Positions 1-11,070 of a stretch of DNA of 64,000 bases are shown in pieces. A model generated the notes under the pieces. That model ran no database searches, was not told the origin of the DNA, and saw only the letters and a list, made by a program, of their open reading frames with translations. The stretch is from NCBI GenBank assembly GCA_002224055.1, contig AZLU01000183.1, positions 19,757-83,756 on the forward strand, written 5' to 3'. Positions within the stretch are counted from its first letter, which is position 1. Every line of letters begins with the position of its first letter. Position numbers and translations under genes: made by a program. Source of the stretch: Pezizomycotina sp. ARF18. Taxonomy: Eukaryota > Ascomycota.

Positions 1-781
1 CTCCTTGGTGATAACAGCGACCAACCAGGGAATATAGAGGCTAGAAGCCGTTAAACCTGTTTTTTTTGTTTTTTGAGAACTGCTGGTGGCTCACAATACG
101 TCGGCGTGTATATAACTAGATTAATACGTCCCATTATCATCGATATGAGGTAATAGGAGAAAAATAATCATTTTATCCACGAAGTAGACTGCGGACGTTT
201 CCTATGAATGTTACTTCTATGCTATGACGAGCGTACTTTCGTGTCGACAACGCAAAATCATCAAGATGCTTAATCCTGATTACAATATCAATCTTGCAGA
301 GTAGTATGGAAAACCTCTATTTAGGGTCCTTTATATACTTATCTTATCTTTAAAATATTATAAGCTAGTAAGATTGAATGAAGATGTTTTTTTGTATTAT
401 TATGAACAAATTTTTACCTACTGCTGCGCTCTTATCTGGTACCCAGCCCAAGTAATTAATTTTGGCCCTGAGGAAAATAATAGAGAGTGCGCTATTAAAA
501 AAGGAAGATTGCCTAGTAGAGCGTTTAGTGAGGCCTGTTCACTAGTATTGCCAAAGAGTAAAAAAGAAAAAAAAAAAGCGACATCTATACAGAGATTAAT
601 ACGTCGAGGCAAATTGCGCTACCCTTTCAATACTCCAACACGAACATAGGATAATGCGAGTATTTACGGCCCTATAAGATAAAGAATTTGAAATCGTCTT
701 AGGTATGCTAGGTCTTACTTCATCGATAGCGTTATATCTTTTCTACCGAGGTTACCCAAATATGAAAACATATATGGCTGC
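1..781. other. Intergenic, no supported gene
   Basis: I see no recognisable gene here. A 91-residue open frame at 374-649 (+) has a Lys-rich tail but no domain, signal peptide or upstream context that would support it, so it is left uncalled. Confidence 0.5.
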
Positions 782-908
782 TGTAAAACACCATAGCCAC
801 ACATCAGGTATATTCCCTACTGTACTTATTGTACAGATATCGGGGGGCTTCCTCATCATTCTGGATCAATCAACTTAATGATCGATCCATCTTCACGGTG
901 CTCCGATA
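782..908 (+). repeat. Old, diverged solo LTR of the short copia-like family
   Basis: This stretch aligns end to end with the LTRs at 7770, 58978 and 60785. It starts TGTAAAACACC and ends CTTCACGGTGCTCCGATA, and keeps the TTATTGTACA and GATCGATCC blocks, but with many substitutions. The flanks GCTGC (777-781) and ACTGC (909-913) look like a decayed 5-bp target duplication. It is the most diverged of the four copies, so presumably the oldest insertion. Confidence 0.75.
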
Positions 909-1662
909 ACTGCCACGGAATCGCTAGACCATTTGCTATCCGCTATCGTAGGTGATATGCCTACCTGGAGGACCAGTTTCGCTCAAAGCATAGCTGGAGG
1001 ATGCTCGAAGCCTTGGTGTTGAATACGGGCTTCGAGGGTCTTGGAAAGTCGCAGATCTTTCTGAAACTGGGAAATTCGGTAGAAGTTTGTTCTAAAATCC
1101 TTCAGAATCAGTTAATAATCCGAACTTCAACTTTTTCAATCCTTTATGAGGCTATCTTGACACTCTTGGAGGGTATGTATATTCGTCGTAAGATAATGTA
1201 TTCCATAAATTGAACCTTAAAGCGATTCCTGCAGCATTCGAGAAGGGTAATTTTAATGACCGATTCATTTATTGAAGTCTATTGCGCCGTAGAAGAACAT
1301 GCCAGTCTAAATCAAGACATCATACCTACTTATGAACTTCGCGTGCCTGTTGCTTCAACTTCTGTCTGATGGTATTGTCCTTTCTTTGGGGTCTGAATTT
1401 TCTCAATTATACCGCATTTAAGACAAAAATTGGACGAGAAGAAAAGTCTGGCCAATTCCAAATAATATATAAATACCGCTGAAAGACTCAATAGATTTGC
1501 TTTCGCTTGAGTGCTCTAAGATTTGAACAGCAATTCTAGCGAACTATACAATTTCGGCCACCCTATTTTTCTAGTCCTGGTGAAATTTACCGATCTGAAT
1601 TACGTGGCCTGGCTGCGTTAACCTTTAGAACAAGGACGAGGAATTTCTCAACTTAGAACGTC

Positions 1663-1878
1663 ATGGCAACGAAAAAGCCATACGGTGATATTAAGGTCGT
1701 AGAAGACGAACACGCTGACGATGCGAGAAAACTCCTGCAGCTTGTCGTGAATTTGACGGTCCCAATTATGGACGACGACGGAATTTTGATAGGTGAGCAT
1801 AGAGTGAAAGATATTGCAACGCATTACAAGGAACAGCAAAAGCATCGAGCTAATATAACATATATTACCTATGAATAG
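1663..1878 (+). CDS. Hypothetical small acidic protein, 71 aa
   Basis: A short frame starting MATKKPYGDIKVVEDEHADD with a hydrophilic, acid-rich composition (several Asp-Asp pairs) and no signal peptide or membrane segment. The middle (about residues 22-50) could form an amphipathic helix and a beta-turn with DDDG. I do not recognise a family. The start codon has A at -3 and C at -1, an acceptable context. It stands alone: no neighbour, splice signals or repeats link it to other genes, and it could equally be a fragment of a longer lost gene or a chance ORF. Confidence 0.3.
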   Translation: MATKKPYGDIKVVEDEHADDARKLLQLVVNLTVPIMDDDGILIGEHRVKDIATHYKEQQKHRANITYITYE

Positions 1879-2575
1879 ATACCATATATGAAATTGACCT
1901 GTGAATGGGCCGGATAGGTACTTAGATATGTGGGGGGAACTACTCGGTGAGATGTGCTTCTTCTTTGCATCTAGCATCCTCTTCGCGAGGAAGTTGCAGA
2001 CGGCGTTTCTAATAGGACTGTTGCGACAAACTTAAACTAGGCGTTTACCATCCATACAAGAATAGCTTGGTATTCTGCTTAGGACACCACCGTTCGAGAC
2101 GGCCGGTTCTTTAGAGACTTTCCCGATATTACGAGTGTTATGCTACATGAGTGAGTAAATATAATTTAAGAACGTAATAATGAGGTCCTGGTTTGAACAT
2201 TTCAAGCTTACTTAAAAAAACTGATGGAACAAATTGGGTTCTAAGGTTATCTCACGCCTCCTTGTACCAACATGGAGAAGATATACCAAGTGTCGACCGA
2301 CTGGGGTCATGGGCCGTTATTTTATCAGCGACTGCACAACTTCCAGGAATATTACTACAGAATCCATTCAACTATTAAGGATCACCCGTCGAACTTTATG
2401 TAAGTTATGTCTTTCTTGATTTTTAGACTAAATTTGACTGCAATACGGTTATGCACTCTGTTAGTCGTTGGTATTATCTAACAGGCCTCATTGGTACATA
2501 GCCAAGCGATAAAACCTCGAGGATCCTTGAAAGATTCCTTGATGACGCCGGAAGAGCAATTTTAATAAGCGTTGG

Positions 2576-3249
2576 ATGGATAACATAGGATGCGCATCAC
2601 TACAATCTGAGAGACTACATTACGGACGTGCGTCAATACGCTATCGAACGCAAACTAGATTCGGAAGCAGCGGAGGGGTTGGCGAATACCTTGATCTTAC
2701 AGATACCCAGGCACAAGGACAACTGAGAGGTATCGGAGCTATTGAAAACGTTGCGTTGAACGGCGGGATCGGGCAGACTGGTACTACAGCTAGGTCCCTT
2801 GGCCAATGCGATTTGGTCAAGATCTTGCTGGCCTTACCATGCAGACCGGTGGTTACCTCGGGCAAACTGGGAATTTAATTCGCCTGCTGCCTTAGGGTAC
2901 AGGCCTGTGCTGGAAACATTATGCATTTGCGCAGGTACGTTTTCATTGATAATCAAAGCCAGGCAATTCAGCATCGACCGCCTGGGCTTAGTAAAGAGGC
3001 CAAATACCGTATCTCGAAGCAGAAGATTTACTCAAATTGCGAACGACAAGCTCCAGCTGGGTGGCTGGAACCTGGACAGCAACCAACCTCCGAAACGCTA
3101 TATATCGCGCATCTAGCACCTGTGCTTCAACCAAACCCGCAAAGCAATGCGTAATTGGTCTTGCAACGGATGACGTCCTGGAAAACTATCTGAATAGCAG
3201 TCGGATGCGCGACGTGACTTCTTTAGTTTCAGAGGAAGCTAACCAATGA
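2576..3249 (+). pseudogene. Possible decayed coding region, Gly/Gln-rich, frames broken
   Basis: Three overlapping plus-strand frames (2576-2878, 2799-3116, 3037-3249) succeed each other with coding-like composition. The first is rich in Gly, Gln and Thr with GQ-type dipeptide repeats. The second frame contains tryptophan-rich hydrophilic sequence and the third ends in a SEEANQ-like tail. The successive frames suggest one gene with frame breaks, as seen elsewhere in this window, but no domain anchors the interpretation. It may be chance. Confidence 0.2.
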
Positions 3250-4076
3250 CGTGTGGGTTTAGTTTCATCTCTTTGAAGGTATCATTAGGAAGGGGTTCAG
3301 GGATTCAAATCCTACCATAAAAAGCAGCAGGATTTTCGTATGGCCAGTCAAACTAAATGAAAAATATAATAAAATATTCTGGTCTCTCAGCGCCTCCTGC
3401 TGCTCCACGGCGCTCTAGGGACAGATGAATCTGAGCGTGCAGTGGGTGTCCCAGAGGCAACGAACATCCACAAGAAGATTTCTTTTTCTTTTTTTGCTCC
3501 TAGCCTTAATAGTCTATTATTGTTAATTTAACTTCCAGAATCTAGTTAAAGACATATGATTGGACTAGGATCCTTAACCTCACAGCGTATAGTGTAGATT
3601 ATTAGATTCTACTTTAGGGACGAGGGATCGTGATGGTTTCCAGCTTGTAGTTAACATTACCAAGATCAAAGGTTACAGGTGGTTCGGTATCATCGCAGGT
3701 ACTTAATAGAGCAAGAAACCACAAAATTAAATATTTATTTGATAAATCGTGAACTACTTTATTCCACAATTTGCAGACTTTAAAACTCTTAATTCTAGTA
3801 GCAACAGAACCTTTCTGGATTTCCCATTGTTGATTTTGTTGGAAAGTTTTGAAATTTTTCTTACACCTGGAGGTTCGATATGCTTTATGTGTGAATAGAA
3901 GTCTTCTAGACATATAGTCTGAATATTCTTTATTATACGCAAAAAAATCATTTTAAATTTCAAATTGATTTATGTAGAATTAGTAAATCATGAGATACCA
4001 CTGCACCTGTGCGTTTCCTGTCTTTATCATTTAAATCCCCCCTTTTTTCTTTCTTTCATTCATTCTTTTTTTTTTG

Positions 4077-5791
4077 TCATTCACCGGTTTCATCATTCGG
4101 ATTTTCTGACATTGAATCCATATTCGAATCTTCGCGCACCTTTTCTCACGTCTTCGCTCATCCTCACTTTCGTCCGTCTTCCCTGGCTCTGCCGTCTCTA
4201 GATCCTCAGGATCGGTTTCAGGTGCATCCACGGCTCGAAATTCTCTAGCAATGGCTTCTTTTTACTGGAATGGCGACTCTTCGATTTCCTATGTTTTATT
4301 TGAAGACCTCGATTCGGGTTCTGACTGTGGAGCTTCGCTATTTAGCTCTCTGACGCTTTGGATCTTGGCCTTTTCGATTTCTTGGTTTTCTCGGTCAGCA
4401 AATATTAGAATGTGATCTTTAGAGCTTTCTTGACGTGGCTCGCGCGATGCCTTCCTGCTCTGGGCGCTCGCATACCTGAGGACTCCACTGTTGCTTTGTA
4501 AAGGTCGTTGTCTTTCTTTACTGGAGGACTTGCTGGATTCTCCAATTTTTTCATTCATAAAGGCTTTCCCATTTAACCAGCTGGCAGCTTGGCGAGTGTC
4601 TGCAAGTACGCGTTGTAGGTCCTCTTCTTCCCGCGCTTTGTAGAGGTCCAGTGAATCTTCAAGAGCTTTCGTCATCTCATCCTCGTAATTGTTACTCTTG
4701 GCCTTCCCTTTTCCTTTGGGATCCAAGGATCCCGCCTTGGTGCGACTCTTGCTTGCTTTTGGTTTCGCGGATGCTTCATCTCGAGACTTTTTCAATGCTT
4801 CCTGGAGATCTTCCTCCTCTTTGGTTTTTGCCGTTCGTTTCGAGTTCTCCAGCGCTCTTTTGAGGCCTTCATCTTTAGTACTTTGTCATCCTTCTTTGCC
4901 GGTCTTTGATTTATCCTTAGACGTGCTGCTGTTCTTTCCGTCAGAGGTGGATTTTTGGTTGGTAGAACTGCCTTTGTCCTTGTCTTTGCATTCCTTCGCA
5001 CTTCAGGTGGCAATAGCTGTGGCGGCATCTAATTCCTCAGTTGTCCAAGCAAAGGCGGAATGGCTCTTTCCGATCCATCCGGCGTGATGGATCTGACGTT
5101 GACCCATTTTTTGCTCTTCAAATGTCGCCCTTACCACTCTTCCTCTGGTCCCGAAGCTGCAGCAATAAACTTGTTTGGACTGCCGGTTTTGGATTTGCCG
5201 GCCTTGCTATCTACGGCAAGCGCAAGCACCTTGCATAGGAAGGGTGAGATGTTACACCGGTGTATCCATCTTTATCGAAATACTTCTAATTCGCCGTCTT
5301 TGTATCCGCGAGGCTGGTTTGAATAGATGTTGTGATTTCAAGACGCGCTCGACTCCCCAGGCTTGGTTCGTATGGTTGTGACGTCGCTTTGCTATCTTTG
5401 CATCAGCCACAGCCATGGCTGTATCTTGAGGTGCTTAGAAGATTTTCGCCCTCAGGACTTTCCAGAGATTGTCGCACTATTCTTCAAACGGCCGCCGAGG
5501 CTGGGAATTCCATATCGGAATCATCAGATTACTAAACTCGGTCGAATCATCGAAGTTGTTCTGGTTTCGGAGTCTTTCGTCACGACACTCATGTAACGTG
5601 TCCGACGTCGTCCTCCCTGCCTTCTTCGAGAGCCCTTAGATAACCTCGAACCTCTGCGCGATCCGTAGTGAGTAAGTGTTTTCCGACTCCCGGGCTGCTT
5701 CGGCATCAAGTTTACGCTCTATGGCCCACTGAGTGATCTCGACGTTGTAATCTTTAGGGCGCTGCAGTATCGTTCGCCTGTTTCTATCCAT
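4077..5791 (-). CDS. Lys/Glu-rich protein with ubiquitin-interacting-like motifs, frame-broken
   Basis: The minus-strand gene starts at 5791 (MDRNRRTILQRPKDYNVEIT) and can be followed through several frame breaks to a stop at 4077 (last residues NPNDETGE), about 550 codons. The longest clean block is 4289-4795. It carries three segments resembling the UIM consensus (acidic run, then Ala-x-x-x-Ser): EEEDLQEALKKSRDEA near 4.78 kb, DEMTKALEDSLDLYK near 4.65 kb, and the weaker EEEDLQRVLADTRQA near 4.60 kb. The rest is low-complexity Lys/Ser/Glu with nuclear-targeting-like basic clusters, plus an N-terminal non-repetitive section. UIMs bind ubiquitin, so a ubiquitin-reading or proteasome-related role is possible, but the motif matches are by eye. 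Breaks occur near 5.65, 5.15, 4.98 and 4.88 kb. Only parts of the middle (5.1-5.6 kb) are weakly coding-like, so introns there are also possible. Confidence 0.55.
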
Positions 5792-7764
5792 TCCGATAGC
5801 CTCCTAGCATGGCTGGATTCCGGCGTTGAAATGCCAGTAGAACTTCGCTTTCGGATGGGCTATATAGGTTAGGTTGACATTAATAATCTTTCAGCTTGAC
5901 CTTGTTTCCGAAAAATACGAGACAAAACTCGAGGAGACCTCTAGTTCTGGAAATAGACTGATATCATTGTGTAGGTACCAACTCACATGAACGAAGATGG
6001 ATTGTCGGGGCGTTTGCTATAGATCCGGTAATACTGTAATTGGTGAACGCGAACCTGGCGTAGAAAGCCGGAGTGTGGGGATCAGTTCCATCCGTAGGCC
6101 ATGAAGCGTTTCTTATTTGACAATCCCAAGCATGAGTAAGTCTATGATGAAGTCCAGCAAGGCGAAGGCAGAATATTAGCCAACCAAGGTTTTATGAGGT
6201 TTGGCTTGCTATTCTTGTAAAGATGAAGTAGAGAGAGTGTCGGCGAAATCTTGTAAATTGTAACACTTACTCGTGATTATAGTGGAGGTGAGGTCCGCAA
6301 ACGGTCTCCAAAGTCGACCATCATTGACTGTACGATCTTTGAGACAGAGCCCAAGGTCGCAACGATCAGCTACATATATACCTATATGTAAATATTGAAG
6401 CATTTAATGGTAAATTGGACATTAGCAAACTAAATTATTTAAATAGAATCTGAGTGTTGGCTTCGAGGCCTTACCTAAGAGCGTACCTCCTGGTGGCATA
6501 ACCTGAGCAATCTCTGGAATCAAATCGTCATGATCGATTTCAAAGATATTATCTATAAGATCCTATGTTAATCTCGCCTCTTTATGGATAATAGCTGACT
6601 TAGCATACTTAAATACACGAGTCCTTTTCTCATACGTACTCAGCCTGATACCGCCGGACCGTAGTATAGGGGTGATGAGGTCGACTATAAACTGCAGAAG
6701 CCTACTGGCTTCTCGAGCATGTTGACCGGTGCCTACACTGATGTTCTTGTATGGGCGTTTTTTGCCATCCTGCTTTCGATTTAGCTTTGCTGAGACCAGG
6801 CACTACCAAACTAGCTTGGAACCATAGGGCAATACCTTGTTTTGTTGTTGATCTACAAATATCGAATAACCCGATTTTATCTCGATTATTGTAAAAGTTT
6901 GTTGCTGTAAATGAATGAGAGAAGTGGAGTATTAAGGGATGAACTTCAATTTATACCTCTAGAGGTAGGGAAAATTAGCCGATGTCTACTCCCGATGGAG
7001 GCGATTCTGGAGATGGGATGCGACCATCTTTAATGCTAGAAGAACGCGACATCATGAGAAGTAATGGAAGGAACTACATCTAACAGGTTCATATACCGCT
7101 AATTCTTTTGTTTCAAATGTTATGGCGTTCAAATTATATTGAAGCCATTGTAATAAGATCATTTCGATCAGGATGGCACAGCTTAAGCAAGTGAGTCACA
7201 GAGTGTTCCTTTGCTCGCATTTGCACGGTGGGCTAGATCTATAGATTCCTGACAAAATTAAAGTCTCCTTAATCGTTTGCGAAAAGAAGGTCTTTCCAAG
7301 GATTTCGCGGAAGTTCTCATTACCAAATTTCCTAGGGCGATGTCCGGATATGCAGTATAAACCTTTGATCCCTGGAGTCTTTGAGCGTGTTACTACCAGG
7401 CTCTAGTGTAAAGAAGCAATTTCCCGCCTTAAGATAATGATAGCTAGCTGCATGCTTCATTACCAGATTCAAAACTCATGCACATCCATACCTCTTCCAA
7501 ATTCGTTAGGGACTTTGAAGGGAAAACCCACGTACATACCTCACTACATTCTGTCATTAAACTGCGGTTGCCTCCATCTCTTCTATTACTTTAGGGGCCG
7601 TCAATGCTCATAGAGTGTACCGGGTGAGATTCAATTTCAATTTTGTGAAGTGAAAGTTTTTTTCGACTACTAGTTTGGGGTATGTACATTATAAAATTAC
7701 TCTTAATATTTCAATGTGATGAAGTTATATTTGAAGACCTTTGACCAATGTGGTGAGCACCACA
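5792..7764. other. Intergenic, nothing recognised
   Basis: About 2 kb without a coherent frame. The longest open frame is 64 codons on the minus strand (6209-6403) with no recognisable feature. No repeats or RNA genes were seen. Confidence 0.55.
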
Positions 7765-7894
7765 TTTCTTGTAGGAACACCATTACCATACATCATGTAT
7801 ATGCCTTATTGTACATAAATAGGGGAGCTTTCCCCCATCATCTCCATCAAGGAACCCAAGGATCAATCCCTCTTCACGGTGTTCCAACATTTCT
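7765..7894 (+). mobile_element. Solo LTR (7770-7889) with perfect 5-bp target duplication TTTCT
   Basis: A 120-bp LTR begins TGTAGGAACACC and ends GGTGTTCCAACA, forming the inverted TG...CA ends typical of LTR retrotransposons. It is flanked by TTTCT on both sides (7765-7769 and 7890-7894), proving insertion as an integrase product followed by LTR-LTR recombination. It closely matches the LTRs of the complete element at 58978-60900. The internal GTACATAAATAGGGG block is a plausible promoter core. It lies 57 bp past the stop of the minus-strand gene that ends at 7947, so within its probable 3' region. Confidence 0.9.
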
Positions 7895-7946
7895 CAAACA
7901 ATAGGAACGTCGGCCAGAAGTCATCGTCGGCAGATTTCAAATATCT

Positions 7947-8320
7947 CTACTTTTTCTTCTTTTCTCCAGCATTGCTAGAGTGGCTCAAACTAATGATTCC
8001 GTTTCCAATACTCGATTCAAACCCTTCTCTAAATCTGCCACCGCCGGATCCAGTACTAGAGCTGCTATAAGAGAAAACGTGGGTCCCCGCTTGCGTTCCA
8101 CTATGAAAGGTTTGAACATGGTGGTGTCCGCCGTGTTCATCAATCCATTCGTGCACCTCCTGCCTGTGAGTGTTCCTATTCCTACAAGTATCGCATGTAC
8201 AGGGCCGTGGAGAGCCCTCATCCCTCCGCCGGTCCCTCGGTTTCCACGAGGAGCACGCGAGGAGCCTCCAGCGTCCTCCGATGCGTTACCAGACTTATTA
8301 GCAGAGTCTTTGTCGGCCAT
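7947..8320 (-). CDS. Small CxCxxC protein, about 124 aa, one frame break
   Basis: The gene starts at 8320 with a Gly/Ser/Asn-rich leader (MADKDSANKSGNASEDAGGS, then an RGNRGTGGG segment). After a single-base shift around 8199-8206 it continues in the frame containing PCTCDTC followed by THRQEVHEWIDEHGGHHHV. The CxCxxC and downstream His cluster (HGGHHH) could bind a metal such as zinc. The C-terminal third is Ser/Gly-rich (SYSSSSTGSGGGR) and ends in a Lys run (KKKK) before the stop at 7947. There is no signal peptide. I do not recognise the family. The base missing between the two frames is in a CCC run, which fits a homopolymer sequencing error as well as a mutation. Confidence 0.5.
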
Positions 8321-8873
8321 GAATTACCCTTTAATCTTTGGTTATATTGTTCGATGAGTGCTCATATTTCAAGGAGCGATAACACAGAGCAAGCTACTAA
8401 CCGTGATACTAGCGTCATCTAGTTTAAAGTTGTGGCTAGATATGATGCGCCGCTGGACCACATACTCGCCATGTGTTCCAGAATACAATCGGAATATAGC
8501 TATTCAAATGCTTGGGGAGACCTTTGCTTTCGATTTGCTAAAATGTTCCTGCAACATTCCCGGAATGGAAGATGCAGAGTAAGGAAATCAATCCACTAGG
8601 GAAATTCTCGTACTTTTTAAATTATTTGTTACCCTACCGAAGCAAACCCATCAGAATTCCTTACCAACTTTCTAAAATGCGGGGCTCTCGGTCACATTTT
8701 AAGGCTGAAAGCCAGATGAATATGGCATAAACCAGAGCTCTTCGTCAATCCTCAATCCGCGATTCTTACTCAGACCGATAAAATCCTCATTTAATTCATC
8801 CTTGTGGTATCTTCTTGTCTATTTAGACGCATTTTTTGTGCGATTCGATTCTCGCACGTATGAGAAATTCCGC
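8321..8873. other. Intergenic spacer
   Basis: No coherent gene seen between the CxCxxC protein gene (minus) and the first paralog of the Cys-rich membrane protein pair (plus). As the two genes diverge, this about 550-bp stretch presumably holds both promoters. Confidence 0.4.
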
Positions 8874-9629
8874 AATGTCCGCAGACCTAGGACACCAGAA
8901 TCCGCCGAACTAAAGGCGAGAGTCTATTAACGGTGCTGAAACGTAAGTGTATACCTTTTAACTCTGAGGATTATATCTTCATGAAGCAGATTTATAACTC
9001 TAATCCATTTCCTGTATATTCAGTCATCTTAAGATACTGCTTACCTGATTGCGGAAACTCAAGAAACAATGCACTAACACCATTATCTCTCGCAACTTAA
9101 GGATTCCGCCGCTAACTTACGAAGAATCCCAGCGCCACGAGCAAGCACGTCCGGAGCGCCAACCACAGCGGGTTGACCTCGGAGGCAATCGGCCGCGTCA
9201 AGCAAATTTTTCTGAACCAGAAATACCGCCCCAGCGGAACCATAACTTCCTAAGCCTTGTACCCTTCCCAATACTCATAGCAATTTGCTTATATCTCGTC
9301 CTCAGCTACCGTGGCCCGCTGGAGCAGCCAGTCGTGTGGCCGTGGTCGGCAAGGTTAACCGTAAATGGTTCGGGATGCCACCGATTTGCGCCAACTTCCG
9401 ATGTCCTTATGGCTCAAAACTTATTAGGGAATCTCGGCATCCATATCTCTCACCTAGGTACAACGGATGTGGAAGCGATAATGAGACACACCTACGGCGC
9501 CGCCTACACAGGTGCTTAGACAGGTGGGATGCATGGTGTATTGTGGGTATTTCAGTTCTTTGTGAAGCGCCTGTGGGCCCTAATAATCCGAATTCCTTCC
9601 CGGATAAACTCGTGGTAGTTTCCCTTTGA
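8874..9629 (+). CDS. Copy A: predicted membrane protein with Cys-rich C-terminal domain, frame-broken
   Basis: A candidate start MSADLGHQNPPN at 8874 parallels that of copy B (MSASKELNHTPS). A 5' splice site GTAAGT at 8942 and an acceptor near 9101 would remove an intron before the main block. This continues with a Gln/Arg/Pro-rich segment, one membrane helix (FLSLVPFPILIAICLYLVLS, about 9246-9305) and, after a frame change near 9350, a Cys-rich domain ending at 9629. Conserved features shared with copy B are CPYGS, NGCGS, RLxxCLxRWDAxC, ISxLCEAPV and PNNPxSFP. Copy A lacks the long coiled coil of copy B. The single helix with a hydrophilic N-terminus suggests a signal-anchored protein with the Cys-rich domain outside the cytoplasm. 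Family not recognised. Confidence 0.5.
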
Positions 9630-11070
9630 ACACAAAAGAAAACATTGGTATTTGCTCAAGGTTCCGGACCTAAAGGGTATCGCGCCATTTGTGTAGCTTT
9701 CTGCGCACAGAAATCAAGGTTTTCTATACGCAACAAGACCTTTTGGTCGTTTTCTCTCGAGCTCCATTGTTGTTATGGCTCGAGTTTTCCAGTGCATGCC
9801 CTGTTAATTGATTATCCCTAGCTTGTATCCTATACCCTAAGCCGCGAAAGCCCCGTTAGCGATATATGTAAATACTGTCATGTAAGCCTAACAGCGATCC
9901 GACTCTCTTATTAACAGGAGTTGTGTCGACGCCAGCGCGAGTCCTTTTTAAGGGTCTGTTTAAAAAGGGTTTTCTATATCGTACACGAAATCCCTTCGCG
10001 GAAACGTTCGACGAAGCTCTCGCTAGTTAAACCAAAGCAAACGCTCTTATCACGTCACGCAGGGCTCTTTTCTTTACAGATACAAAGGCATCCCAACTTT
10101 CAGAACTTTCGGAATATCAAATTCACCTAAGCATTGCATAGAAGCAAAGGAATCATTGGAAAAGCTGACCTATAGATACAATATGATGTCTCCCTCGAAA
10201 GGGAAATAGGGAAAATGAGAAGCGCATTAAAACAATCATCGAAAAACTACTTCCATACGATGTTGGCTTTCAGTCTGTACCATACAGATGTATCGTCAAG
10301 GAAAGTTGTTGAAACCCTGGCCAACGATCGAATTAGAATTCAAACCAAGCCGAAAAACGGTATTTTCACGAAGGACCTCTGAGAATTGCACGCCTTGCAA
10401 TCTTTTTATATTTCTACGGTGCAAGCAGTCGCGGAGCGGCATAATGTCTCGTCTACTATATACATATCATTACCCCGAGCGAGCATTTAACAAGAATGAA
10501 ATAAGAGCTTTGAAAGTACTGTTTCCATAGTATGATGCAAGGTTTGATACGAAATATTTGTCACGCTTACATCTCTAGCTCGGGCGTGCTGTTAGATATT
10601 CTAGATGCTAAGCGCCGAGATATCTTTCCTGATGAGAGCAGATGCATAAGCGCCGTTCCATCAATTTTGCTTCTGATTCGTCTATTATGCAGCTCCCCAG
10701 AATGTGAAGGAATATTACAAGGAACGCCCCGCACCAGTTGGCGGCCTATCAAAATCCTTGCAGCTGCATCTCTTCGGAAGTGGTAAAAATTTAAAGCACA
10801 TTTCCTTTTCCAGTCACTTCCGGATTATGTACAAGGCCGTCGCGTCGATTTTTTACCCTACCTGAAGTGTCAAACACTTTCATCACGTCCCTTGTTCTAA
10901 AACGCGGGACGGCTGCATACGACATTATTAAATGTATAATTCCTCGCAATCCACAACAGGAATTCAGGGAACACATCGGGGATTCTCTTTCGAGGTGGAT
11001 CATTGCGACATCACGTCCTTCCCCTATCTACCCTTTTTAGAAGCCCATCACATTAGAGTGAGAGCTCCAC
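9630..11070. other. Spacer between the two paralogs
   Basis: Contains only short frames, for example 10288-10530 and 10532-10786 (+), which are adjacent but lack any recognisable domain. They may be remnants of another gene, but I cannot support a call. Confidence 0.4.

Larger units (their letters stand above)
909..4076. other. Mostly non-coding, with weak ORF candidates
   Basis: No known domain is recognisable. Two weak coding candidates (1663-1878 and 2576-3249) are listed separately. The rest is AT-rich with stop codons in all frames and short poly-T tracts (for example 3481-3496 and 4067-4075). Confidence 0.45.

Noticed and set aside
3285-3320. T-arm-like GGATTCAAATCCTACCA
   Set aside because: No D-arm, anticodon arm or acceptor stem upstream; a lone inverted repeat.
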